A DNA stretch of 33,550 nucleotides, taken from assembly GCA_019359675.1 (NCBI GenBank), contig JAHHGX010000037.1, positions 1 through 33,550 on the forward strand, given 5' to 3'. Below, in pieces: positions 23,882-31,686 of the stretch (the stretch's first letter is position 1; each line of letters starts with the position of its first letter). The DNA is from Calothrix sp. FI2-JRJ7. Its GTDB lineage: Bacteria > Cyanobacteriota > Cyanobacteriia > Cyanobacteriales > Nostocaceae. Below the pieces are notes generated by a model, which did not search any database, was not told the DNA's origin, and saw nothing but the letters and a program-made list of their open reading frames with translations. The position numbers were made by a program, and so were the translations under genes.

Positions 23882-24190
23882 TTAACTGAAGTTTTGACTA
23901 ACTGCTGCGGTATTGACCCATTCAATTAAAGGTTTTAAGTTATTTGGGACAGCGGATTCACCGACACTTACAGTGTGAGTTTCTCCGTTGTTTTCTACTG
24001 TTAAACGATAAAAAAAGCTATCTGGTTTAGGGGAACAAGAATCAATATAATCAGGCAAGTTATAAAAATCTGAGTCTTGCAGTAGTTGCAGAAGTTGCTT
24101 TGCTGTGTCTTGGGGGATAGCTGTTGTATCAACTTTTGTGGTTTTGGACATACCAGCGAAGCCACCAGTACGCTCTAAATAAACTCGCAT
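23882..24190 (-). CDS. Emfourin-like M4 metalloprotease inhibitor
   Basis: The 102-residue protein begins MRVYLERTGGFAGM and continues with an acidic helix-rich stretch (AKQLLQLLQDSDFYNLP). It ends with a beta pair (FYRLTVENNGETHTVSVGE) and a C-terminal helix (LKPLIEWVN). This matches the emfourin family, small inhibitors of protealysin-like M4 proteases encoded next to their target. The upstream same-strand gene is exactly such a protease, which is the main support. It has no signal peptide, consistent with a cytosolic enzyme-inhibitor pair. No Shine-Dalgarno precedes the ATG, and an intrinsic terminator lies between protease and inhibitor. Inhibition is inferred from homology and context, not shown. 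Confidence 0.8.
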   Translation of the reverse strand: MRVYLERTGGFAGMSKTTKVDTTAIPQDTAKQLLQLLQDSDFYNLPDYIDSCSPKPDSFFYRLTVENNGETHTVSVGESAVPNNLKPLIEWVNTAAVSQNFS

Positions 24191-24216
24191 ATTATATAAT
24201 GACGGTGTTTTATGAT

Positions 24217-24250
24217 AAAAAACTGGGAAGATAGTCTTATTATCTCCCAG
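24217..24250 (-). terminator. Intrinsic terminator between the M4 protease and emfourin-like genes
   Basis: Read on the minus strand, CTGGGAGATA pairs with TATC-T-TCCCAG (one bulged T) and is followed by TTTTTT. The stem lies about 48 bases after the protease stop and 26 bases before the inhibitor start. It would reduce read-through into the inhibitor gene, or be part of a fold that tunes the protease to inhibitor ratio. Confidence 0.7.
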
Positions 24251-24297
24251 CTAAATAACGCAAAGCAAACACAATAATAAAATTTAGCAATTCCGAT

Positions 24298-25389
24298 TTA
24301 TTTTAAAGATACACCTACTTGTTCCCATGCATTTTGTACAGCTTTTTGTTCGTTGCTGCCTTCTCCATAAAGTTCTCCCGCAACTTGACATATCAGAAGT
24401 GCTGCACTTTTAAAATCTGAACTTGAGCCAAGACGGTCACGCAAAGCAACATACCAAATTTTTCCTGTTTTTTCCCAAGCATAACCACCAATAGCTGTTG
24501 CCGCTAGATAAAATGCTCTATTAGGAATTCCAGAATTAATGTGTACTCCACCATTATCTTTGACACCAGAGTAAAGGTCTTTATAGTGGGCAGGTTGAGG
24601 GTCTTTGCCTAAAACTGGGTCATCATAAGCTGTTCCAGGTTCTTTCATCGAGCGAATGCCAACACCCTTAACTTTTTCGGTAAATAAACCCTCACCAATA
24701 ATCCAATCTGCTTGGTCCGCGGTTTGTTTTTTCACCCATTGTTTAACTAAGGCGCCAAAAACATCTGACATTGACTCATTCAAGGCGCCTGATTCGCCAA
24801 AATACTTGAGACTAGCTTCATATTGCGTTACACCATGCGTTAACTCATGAGCTATAACATCTATACATTTAGTAAAACGCTGAAATACTTCCCCATCACC
24901 ATCACCATACACCATTTGATCGCCATTCCAAAAAGCGTTATCGTACTTTACACCATAGTGTACCGTTGAATCAAGCCGTAAACCTTTATCATCAATCGAG
25001 TTACGCTCTAACACCTCGTAGAAAAAATCGTAAGTTGAACCTGCTGAATCATACGCTTCGTTTACAGCTTCATCGTTACTTGGTGGGTCTCCCTCTGCAC
25101 GTACCAGTTTACCTGGAAGTAGTTGCATTGTTGCTGCATCATATATAGTACGGCGTTTTTCTCCAGGTGATACTGCAAAATTGACGTTACCTACAACTCG
25201 GCGCCGTCCACGAAATTCTGATGATAAATTTAATGTATGAAATGCCCAGTCACGCATTTGCTCACTACCGTTAACCACTAAATTTTCCAGCATGTGTGGT
25301 GGAACAACACAGTAGATAGAGCAATATGTATTATTTTTATGCTTTTGGCACCCAATCCAACCAAATCCTAATTTTTTACTTTTAGCCAT
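24298..25389 (-). CDS. Protealysin-like M4 metallopeptidase
   Basis: The 363-residue zinc endopeptidase belongs to the thermolysin family. Zinc ligands are H181 and H185 in HELTH (E182 catalytic), with E205 in GALNESMSD. The proton-donor histidine is H283 in GGVHINSGIPNRAFY. The N terminus has no signal peptide. It starts MAKSKKLGFGWIGCQ and then CSIYCVVPPHMLENL, matching the short propeptide with PPxxL of protealysin-type enzymes, which are made in the cytosol. The C-terminal helical domain is complete. AAGGAG lies 10 bases or so before the ATG. The emfourin-like gene follows on the same strand. The substrate and release mechanism are unknown. Confidence 0.93.
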   Translation of the reverse strand: MAKSKKLGFGWIGCQKHKNNTYCSIYCVVPPHMLENLVVNGSEQMRDWAFHTLNLSSEFRGRRRVVGNVNFAVSPGEKRRTIYDAATMQLLPGKLVRAEGDPPSNDEAVNEAYDSAGSTYDFFYEVLERNSIDDKGLRLDSTVHYGVKYDNAFWNGDQMVYGDGDGEVFQRFTKCIDVIAHELTHGVTQYEASLKYFGESGALNESMSDVFGALVKQWVKKQTADQADWIIGEGLFTEKVKGVGIRSMKEPGTAYDDPVLGKDPQPAHYKDLYSGVKDNGGVHINSGIPNRAFYLAATAIGGYAWEKTGKIWYVALRDRLGSSSDFKSAALLICQVAGELYGEGSNEQKAVQNAWEQVGVSLK

Positions 25390-25524
25390 TTGATTAAATT
25401 CTCCTTATCATCCAAACTAAATTAACAGCCTGATTTTAGGCACAGGTGTCGCCTAATACCAAGCTTCGGTTAGAAAACGTAATTATAAACCTGACCTTAA
25501 CTGGGCGCTTGGGGGTTAGACCCA

Positions 25525-27006
25525 TCAGTGTAAAAGCCTTTTCTTTAAATCGTCATATTTATCTTGACTAAGACGATATACCTCTGGTTGAGGTTTTCCA
25601 ACCAAATGCCCTTGGATATAACTAACACCGACTTCTCTAAGTGAGCGTAAACCAATAGGTGTAGTTTCATCAATTCCTTCTACAATAACTTTAGCTGGGT
25701 TCAAATTATTTGCTCCAACTAAATCGTGAACAAAGCGGATAATAATATCGCTGGAATGGTTATAAAGAAGTTCACGGTCAATTTTAACGTGGGATGGATT
25801 TAAACCTGCTAATCTGGATACAGAAGCATAACCAACACCAAAATCATCGATTGCAAAGCGAATTTTGAGTTCGCTTACATATTCTAGTAATTGTTTTTTA
25901 AAGTTTTGAAGTGGATTTTTTAGTCTTATTCCATCAGCGAATTGTGGTAAATCTGTTTTCTCAGAAATTTCTAAAACTAAATTTCTTGGGGATATTACTT
26001 TATCTTTAATGATTTTTCTTACGGTTTCAAAATATTCCATTCGCATTAACGACTCTGGGTAAACATTTACTGATAAAGGGACAACATCACCTGCACGTCT
26101 TTGCAGTGATTTTCGAGCATGACGATAACGTTCTGTAGCAACATCTAGAAAGTACTGGTCAAGCGCAATAGTGAAATTAGAACCCCATATTTCCGCTGCT
26201 GTAAACAAATCTGAAGGCGCCGTATGATTAATTGGGTTGCGTGCTAAAGCTTCCCAACCACTTATAAATAAATCCTCTGGTTCAATGTGTAAAACTGGCT
26301 CAAAATACATCACCATTTGTTTTAATCGCTGACTAAATAAGTCAAATCTTCTGTGATATAATGATGATGATACAAAGCCGTAATTAAACTTTAAGCTATC
26401 TAATATAGTAGCTTCAAGAAGTTCGACTTCGTTATATAATAAACTAGCTTGATAAAAACTCGAAATAATTTTACCGAATACTTGTGTTAAATATTCAGAT
26501 ACAACTAATCCACAGACTACCATTATTTCAGCTTTAGGTACTGTTTTAATAGGTAATGCTATAAATACTTTTGAGGCGCCTTGATTGTCATTATACCTAC
26601 TATATATGCCGAATTGGGCTGGATTAAAAATACACTCGTCATTAATTACAGGTAAAATGCTATTAGTTACAACATCTTCACAATCTTCTGCTTTTATCTC
26701 TGTATAATTACTTTGCGACTTAACACCCCAAGTTGATTCATGATTTTCAAGTATTAAACATTTTGAGGCACCGGAAGCAGCAACAATAGCATTAAGGGCT
26801 GTAATTGACGCACTCGAATCGGTATTAGATTTAAATTTAGTAATCAATTTATCAATAAAGTCTTCGTAATACTCTAGATGGCTATGTAAATATTTAGCTT
26901 GCTGGTTAAAAATACTTACCTCTTCTGATTCGTCAAGAAAGTCTAACCTTATATTACCCAAATACTGTTTATCCGTAGAGTGTTGAGAATGTTGCAATTG
27001 AGTCAT
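25525..27006 (-). CDS. EAL-domain cyclic-di-GMP phosphodiesterase
   Basis: The 493-residue protein has an N-terminal region (about 1-235) of GAF-like character, then an EAL domain (about 240-490). The catalytic set appears complete: EAL (252-254, in GWEALARNP), N in NVYPESL, E in VLEISEK, D387-D388 in DDFGVGYAS, K and D in KIDREL, E in VIVEGIDE, and the closing YIQGHLVGKP. It should therefore hydrolyse c-di-GMP to pGpG, not merely bind it. The N-terminal sensory part has no membrane segment. No partner GGDEF gene is nearby. It is divergent from the broken integrase gene, with a 279-base AT-rich spacer. Confidence 0.92.
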   Translation of the reverse strand: MTQLQHSQHSTDKQYLGNIRLDFLDESEEVSIFNQQAKYLHSHLEYYEDFIDKLITKFKSNTDSSASITALNAIVAASGASKCLILENHESTWGVKSQSNYTEIKAEDCEDVVTNSILPVINDECIFNPAQFGIYSRYNDNQGASKVFIALPIKTVPKAEIMVVCGLVVSEYLTQVFGKIISSFYQASLLYNEVELLEATILDSLKFNYGFVSSSLYHRRFDLFSQRLKQMVMYFEPVLHIEPEDLFISGWEALARNPINHTAPSDLFTAAEIWGSNFTIALDQYFLDVATERYRHARKSLQRRAGDVVPLSVNVYPESLMRMEYFETVRKIIKDKVISPRNLVLEISEKTDLPQFADGIRLKNPLQNFKKQLLEYVSELKIRFAIDDFGVGYASVSRLAGLNPSHVKIDRELLYNHSSDIIIRFVHDLVGANNLNPAKVIVEGIDETTPIGLRSLREVGVSYIQGHLVGKPQPEVYRLSQDKYDDLKKRLLH

Positions 27007-27285
27007 ACTTTTTATAAGTGCTAGGACTATTTTATACCATCTCTCTTAATTAACACAGGAAACGTAAGGGGTAAAGTATCGCTTGAAAGAATCTGCTTAA
27101 TAGAAAAATTGAACCTATCGCCATATAGCGTACTGAGTTGTAATAATCTCTTACACTATTAAGTATTGAATTAAATTTGACTAACTTTACTTTCAAAAAA
27201 GCAACAAAATGTAATCTTATTTGAATAAAAAATCTTTAAATTGAATTTATAATCTCAATTATGGTTTATTCGAGATTTTAGCTTT

Positions 27286-28632
27286 ATGTACAGTAAAGAT
27301 ACAGAAGAACGAATTACTCTCACAATTCACGAAGGTTTAATTTGTTTGTTACTACCCGAACAATGGAATAACGGTAAACAAGTAACGTTAGCTTTAGGTT
27401 TGCCTGATAATCCATCCGGGCGCCGTCAAGCTCAGTTAATAGTTCAAGAAATGGAGCTAGATTATGCTAAAGGGCAGTTGAAAGAGTGGGAACATTATCA
27501 GAAAGCTAATAATAAGCCAGAAGTAACTCTTGAAGTAACCTCAAACTTAGAAGTCGAATTTCTAAGATTGTGGGATGAATTTATTAATTCTTACCGTACT
27601 CAAATAGAAGAAACGTCGCTAATTTTCACTTATAACAGAGCTAGAAATCATATTATCAAAAATCCTTATAAATTATTTAGCCAAGCGTCAGAGATGCTCT
27701 ATCTCAGGACTTACCCATGAAAACCTAGAAACCTTGTTTCTTCGTTGATAACATGTAATAAAAATGACGATTTGTCTGCGACAATGAATGCGTAGAAACC
27801 AGGTTTGTTTGCGTAAGCCCTATATCTTATAGATAGTACTTCTCCCACTATTGCTAAAAGAATTTTAATGTTTTGGAATAAGTCTTGTAACTGGGGAGTG
27901 AGCGCGAACAAAATACCGAGCAATCCTTTTAAAGGAATGAAAGATTTAATAGTAATACCAAGCAATAAGAGTAAGCTTGAAATTACAGAAAATTCTGGTT
28001 ATAACAGCATCGATCCATTTTCTGAAGCAGAAGCTAAAGTCATTTTAAAAGCCTTTGAAAATCACCATCAATATTGTCATTATAAACCACTAGTACATTT
28101 CTTATTTTTGACTGGGTGCAGAAGTTCTGAAGCAGTTAGCTTGAGTTGGGAACATATATCCAGTGACCTAAAAATTATTACTTTTCAAGATGCTATTGTA
28201 TCTGCTTCAGGAAATTTAATAAAGAAGAGATTGAAAAATAAAGACGTTCGGAAGTTCCCTTGTAATCAACAACTTCAAGATTTACTAAGTAGTATAAAAC
28301 CCAATGATAAAGCAGAGGGAATAGTTTTCAAATCATTAGACGGCAAAATCATTAGAACACGTGTATTTAATGCTCTTGTATGGAATCAATGCACTATTCA
28401 TGGAAAAAAGTATATAGGTCTAGTAAGACAACTAGCTAATGACGGAAAAATTCATCATTATAGACCACAATATCAAACGCGCCACACGTTTATTACCTGT
28501 ATGATTAATGCTGGGATGGAAGTAAGGTATTTGGCTCAACTGGTAGGTAATTCACCAGAAATCATTTATAAATATTATGCTGGGCTGAAACCTGGAGGCT
28601 TTATAATTCCTTCACTAGATTTAGATGTTTAA
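27286..28632 (+). pseudogene. Tyrosine recombinase/integrase split by a MITE
   Basis: The N-terminal part (27286-27704) encodes an arm-binding-like domain (TIHEGLICLLLPEQWNNGKQ, then LGLPDNPSGRRQAQLIVQ) and the start of the core-binding domain. A 118-bp element (27705-27822) follows and supplies a TGA stop at 27718. The reading frame resumes at 27823 with YLIDSTSPTIAKRILMFW and continues to a TAA at 28630. The C-terminal part has the catalytic arginine in TGCRSSE, the YQTRHTF box, LVGNSPEIIYKYYAG and the final tyrosine (near 28573-28578). Removing the element plus one 5-bp duplication (123 bp) rejoins a 407-codon frame, usual for this family. The catalytic half may still be made from the ATG at 27868, but it lacks most of the core-binding domain. 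Confidence 0.9.
27705..27822. mobile_element. MITE-like element, copy B (118 bp), inserted in the integrase gene
   Basis: It begins CAGGACTTACCC and ends GCGTAAGCCCTA, with one mismatch in each TIR compared with copy A. A 5-bp target duplication TATCT lies on both sides (27700-27704 and 27823-27827). Its internal 64 bases (27743-27806) are identical to the inverted copy A at 13777-13840. It is non-coding, and the four residues RTYP and a stop come from its left end. Confidence 0.9.
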
Positions 28633-28678
28633 CATCTAGCTAGAACTATTTGAGATAGTTAGTTTTATCTAGAATACT

Positions 28679-28699
28679 GCACAGGCAAAATGCCTGTGC
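28679..28699. repeat. GCACAGGC hairpin repeat
   Basis: GCACAGGC and GCCTGTGC form a perfect 8-pair stem around AAAAT, followed by TACAG. Sequences like it are common intergenic repeats in Nostocales. It lies between the integrase stop and the tRNA-Ser 3' end. Confidence 0.6.
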
Positions 28700-28729
28700 T
28701 ACAGTGTATCAGAATAAATTCTATAAATT

Positions 28730-28816
28730 CGGAGAGAGAGGGATTCGAACCCTCGTTAAAGTTTCCCCTAAACAACATTTCCAGTGTTGCGCCTTCAACC
28801 ACTCGGCCATCTCTCC
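28730..28816 (-). tRNA. tRNA-Ser (GGA)
   Basis: The 87-base tRNA has acceptor arms GGAGAGA and TCTCTCC with discriminator G, and the D-arm motif TGGCCGAGTGG. The anticodon stem CAACA/TGTTG encloses the loop CTGGAAA; anticodon GGA is at 28780-28782. It has an extended variable arm of class II and the T-loop GGTTCGAATCC. CCA is not encoded. The 3' end faces the split integrase gene, a classical integration target arrangement, but no second copy of the 3' end is seen in the window. Confidence 0.95.
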
Positions 28817-28922
28817 AAGATGCCACAAGTTAATACTATACAATTGTTTTTAAAAAACTGCAATAATATTTTGACAGAAATACAAAAATTTTCGCTCAAA
28901 TCGCTTAAAGCCCAAGATTACA

Positions 28923-29291
28923 ATGTCGCAAAAACACACCATTACGGTACATGACCGCCAAAAAGGCGTTACTCATACCTTTCAGGTTCCCGATGACCGT
29001 TATATTCTTCACACTGCTGAACACCAGGGTAATTCACTGCCGTTTTCTTGTCGTAACGGCGCCTGTACAACTTGTGCAGTGCGTGTATTATCAGGAGATA
29101 TTCATCAGCCAGAGGCAATAGGTTTATCGCCGGAGCTACAAAACAAAGGTTATGCTTTGTTATGTGTTAGCTATGCACGTTCTGATTTGGAAGTTGAAAC
29201 TCAAGATGAGGATGAGGTATATGAGCTTCAATTTGGACGCTTTTTTGCCAAAGGTAAAGTACGTGCAGGTTTACCTTTAGATGAAGACTAG
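28923..29291 (+). CDS. Plant-type [2Fe-2S] ferredoxin with C-terminal extension
   Basis: The 122-residue electron carrier has cluster ligands C43, C48 and C51 (FSCRNGACTTCAVRV) and C81 (ALLCVSYA). This is the normal pattern of photosynthetic ferredoxins. After the core it carries about 24 extra residues (VYELQFGRFFAKGKVRAG, then an acidic end), which points to the FdC2-like extended group rather than PetF. FdC2-type ferredoxins are thought to serve partners other than FNR; the partner here is unknown. It heads a tight co-directional cluster with 5 bases to the next start. No Shine-Dalgarno is visible at the ATG. Confidence 0.88.
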   Translation: MSQKHTITVHDRQKGVTHTFQVPDDRYILHTAEHQGNSLPFSCRNGACTTCAVRVLSGDIHQPEAIGLSPELQNKGYALLCVSYARSDLEVETQDEDEVYELQFGRFFAKGKVRAGLPLDED

Positions 29292-29296
29292 TACGC

Positions 29297-29821
29297 ATGA
29301 GTATTATCAAAAGATTACTTTTAGTTTGCCTTTTACTTTTGGTTGTAGGATGTCAGCCAGAGAAAAAAGCTGAAAGTTCACCAATACAGGTTAGAGTTGT
29401 ACGGGTGGTTAGCGGACAAACTTTTGAAGTATTGGGAATGGGGGAACAGCCGAATTTGATTTCTCAAGTTCGTTTGATAGGTATTGATGCTCCCGACTTG
29501 CGTCAGCGTCCTTGGGGCTCTAATGCTAAGGAACATTTTGAAGCGTTGATTGGTGAGGCGCCAGTCAATTTAGAATTTGATATTGAAGCGAAAGATAAGA
29601 TTGGTCGTGTTCTTGCTTATGTATGGAAGGACAAAATCTTGTTGAACGAGCAAATGATTAAAGATGGTCATGCTTTATATGCTCCACGCTTCCCAAACCA
29701 TAAATATGACTTAAAACTCGAACGCGCTCAACAATGGTCACGATTAATGGGACTTGGCATTTGGAACCCTGAAAAGCCTCTGCGTACTTATCCATCTGAA
29801 TTTAGGCGTGCTAACAGGTAA
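29297..29821 (+). CDS. Staphylococcal-nuclease-like lipoprotein
   Basis: The 174-residue protein has a lipoprotein signal (hydrophobic 7-17, lipobox VVGC with C19), so it is probably membrane-anchored. The SNase fold is seen in VRLIGIDAPD (R59, D64, D67), then DKIGRVLAYVW (R104), and NEQMIKDGHALY. The classical catalytic set is R35, E43 and R87 in the S. aureus enzyme. Here the two arginines are present but the glutamate position is Asp (D67 of APD), so nuclease activity may be reduced or altered. The gene follows the ferredoxin stop by 5 bases and precedes the IMPase gene by 15 bases, so it is likely co-transcribed. Confidence 0.85.
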   Translation: MSIIKRLLLVCLLLLVVGCQPEKKAESSPIQVRVVRVVSGQTFEVLGMGEQPNLISQVRLIGIDAPDLRQRPWGSNAKEHFEALIGEAPVNLEFDIEAKDKIGRVLAYVWKDKILLNEQMIKDGHALYAPRFPNHKYDLKLERAQQWSRLMGLGIWNPEKPLRTYPSEFRRANR

Positions 29822-29836
29822 TTATGAAGGGATATA

Positions 29837-30646
29837 ATGAACGATTTACAAGTTTTTCTTGATATTGCTACAGAAGCGTCACTCTCTGCTGGCGCCGTTT
29901 TACAATCTTTTCTAGGTAAAATAGAGGATTCGGTTGTTGAAAAAGGGCGCCCTGGTGATTTAGTTACTGCTGCTGATAAAGCTGCTGAAGATGTAATACT
30001 GGCTCATTTTCAGCGCCATCTACCCGAACATGGGATTCTTTCAGAAGAGTCTGGGGAATTGGGAAATCAAAAAGATAAGTATCTTTGGGCAATTGACCCA
30101 CTTGACGGTACAACTAACTTCGCTCATCAATATCCCATGTTTGCTGTTTCAATTGGGCTTTTAGTTGATGGTGTACCTGAAGTTGGCGTAATTTATGATC
30201 CGTGGCACAATGAATTGTTTCGTGCGGGTACTGGTTTAGGAGCAACGCGCAACCGTCATGCAATTCGGGTTTCCAACACTTCGGAATTGAGTAAAAGTTT
30301 ATTAGTAACTGGTTTTGCTTATGACCGTCGTGAAACTACTGATAATAACTACGCAGAGTTTTGTCACTTTACTCACTTGACTCAGGGTGTTAGACGTAGT
30401 GGCGCCGCTTCGATTGATTTAGCATACGTAGCCTGCGGACGTGTTGACGGTTACTGGGAACGTGGTCTTTCGCCTTGGGATATGGTGGCAGGTGTGGCTA
30501 TATTGCGTGAGGCTGGAGGAAAGGTTACAGCATATGATGGTTCAGAGTTCAAAGTTGTGTCTGGAAGGATTCTTGCGACTAACGGTCGTATACATGATGC
30601 AATGAGTGATTCCCTTAAGAACGCGCCTGCTTTATCCGCATGGTAA
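29837..30646 (+). CDS. Inositol monophosphatase family protein
   Basis: The 269-residue Mg-dependent sugar-phosphatase-fold enzyme has E70-E71 in LSEES, D87 and D90 in WAIDPLDGTTNF, and D215 in GLSPWDMVAG. These are the three metal-site blocks. The GVRRSGAASIDLAYVACGRVDGYWE block is also typical of SuhB-like and plant IMPL1-like proteins. Substrates in the family include inositol phosphate, histidinol phosphate and fructose-1,6-bisphosphate, and the sequence does not settle which. GAAGGGA lies 6 bases before the ATG. hisZ is two genes downstream, which makes a histidinol-phosphatase role a possibility, though not supported by motif. Confidence 0.92.
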   Translation: MNDLQVFLDIATEASLSAGAVLQSFLGKIEDSVVEKGRPGDLVTAADKAAEDVILAHFQRHLPEHGILSEESGELGNQKDKYLWAIDPLDGTTNFAHQYPMFAVSIGLLVDGVPEVGVIYDPWHNELFRAGTGLGATRNRHAIRVSNTSELSKSLLVTGFAYDRRETTDNNYAEFCHFTHLTQGVRRSGAASIDLAYVACGRVDGYWERGLSPWDMVAGVAILREAGGKVTAYDGSEFKVVSGRILATNGRIHDAMSDSLKNAPALSAW

Positions 30647-30732
30647 CGAGAAACCGTGTCAAATTTATAGCCATTTGTGAGAAGGGAAGTAAACTAGAAA
30701 GATTAATGTAAACTTTTTTCTTATGGCGCTAT

Positions 30733-31683
30733 ATGTCTATAAAAATAGAACGTGGCTTATTTAAATTTGACTCTATAGACTACCATGCTGTGTTATGTGT
30801 TCCGGTTGATGCGGATATTAAAGAGATTCGCAAACGATACTTAAACATTGCACGACGGTTGCACCCAGATAGCTGTGCATCTGCTAGTACTGAAGAAAAG
30901 CAATTAGCAAGTGAGTTATTGTCGAAGCTGGTAAATCCTGCTTACGAAAAGTTATCGCAAGAACGAACTCGGACTGAGTACATGGTTGTCCTATCGCAGA
31001 TGAGTAAGCGTTTAGTACAAGAGTCTGCTTCTGTTGATTTGAGTAGCGACCCAGCACGTCAACTTGCAGGCTCTCCTAACGTTGAACAACTGTATAGAAC
31101 AATGATATTAAAAATCGCCGAAACTCAATATGATTCATTAACTAAAGCTGTACAGATTATTGGTTATGTCAGCGAGCTAAATTTAGTATATTTAATGCGG
31201 ACTGCGGGTAAAAAATTTGATAAGGCGCCACCACCACCTCCACCGTCGAGTAAAGTAACAAGTAATAGTAGTGAAAATACTGATGCAACAATTTTGCAAA
31301 GTGCTGTGAATAAAGAAGACACAAGCATCAATAATTATTTACGTCGTGCCCAAGAGTTAATGACAAAGAATCAATTCGCACAAGCAAGGGTAGAACTTCA
31401 AGATGCGATTAAACTTGCTCCAAATAATAGTCGCTGTCATAGCTTGATCGGAGTGGTCTATTTAAAGCAAAATCAAACAACGATGGCGAAAGTCCATTTT
31501 GACCGTGCCTTGCAGTTAGACCCAAAAGACCAAATGGCATCTGAGGGTAAACGCAAAATCGAACAACTCATGGGGCAGAAATCTGGGACAGCGGTAAAAA
31601 CAGCGCCAACTCAGGCTTCTAAGCAACCAGAAAAGTCCGGGGGCGGTTTGTTTGGTGGTTTGTTTGGTGGGAAGAAAAAATAA
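30733..31683 (+). CDS. J-domain protein with TPR repeats
   Basis: The 316-residue protein has an N-terminal J domain (about 14-80). It includes DYHAVLCVPVDADIKEIRKR and an intact HPD in RRLHPDSC, so it can stimulate an Hsp70 ATPase. A helical region follows, then a Pro-rich linker (APPPPPPSS). TPR-like units follow at about 200-275 (NYLRRAQELMTKNQFAQARV, then LIGVVYLKQNQTTMAKVHFD). The end is Gly-rich and basic: GGGLFGGLFGGKKK. The zinc-finger and substrate-binding parts of classical DnaJ are absent, so it is a specialised co-chaperone. The stop is 3 bases before the hisZ start, so the two are likely co-transcribed. Confidence 0.9.
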   Translation: MSIKIERGLFKFDSIDYHAVLCVPVDADIKEIRKRYLNIARRLHPDSCASASTEEKQLASELLSKLVNPAYEKLSQERTRTEYMVVLSQMSKRLVQESASVDLSSDPARQLAGSPNVEQLYRTMILKIAETQYDSLTKAVQIIGYVSELNLVYLMRTAGKKFDKAPPPPPPSSKVTSNSSENTDATILQSAVNKEDTSINNYLRRAQELMTKNQFAQARVELQDAIKLAPNNSRCHSLIGVVYLKQNQTTMAKVHFDRALQLDPKDQMASEGKRKIEQLMGQKSGTAVKTAPTQASKQPEKSGGGLFGGLFGGKKK

Positions 31684-31686
31684 TTT

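Noticed and set aside
24191-24200. TATAAT immediately before the emfourin-like start codon as its promoter
   Set aside because: It is too close: transcription would begin inside the conserved N-terminal coding sequence.
27711-27965. 84-codon minus-strand frame across the MITE
   Set aside because: It is a shadow frame spanning a non-coding element and the integrase, with no features of its own.
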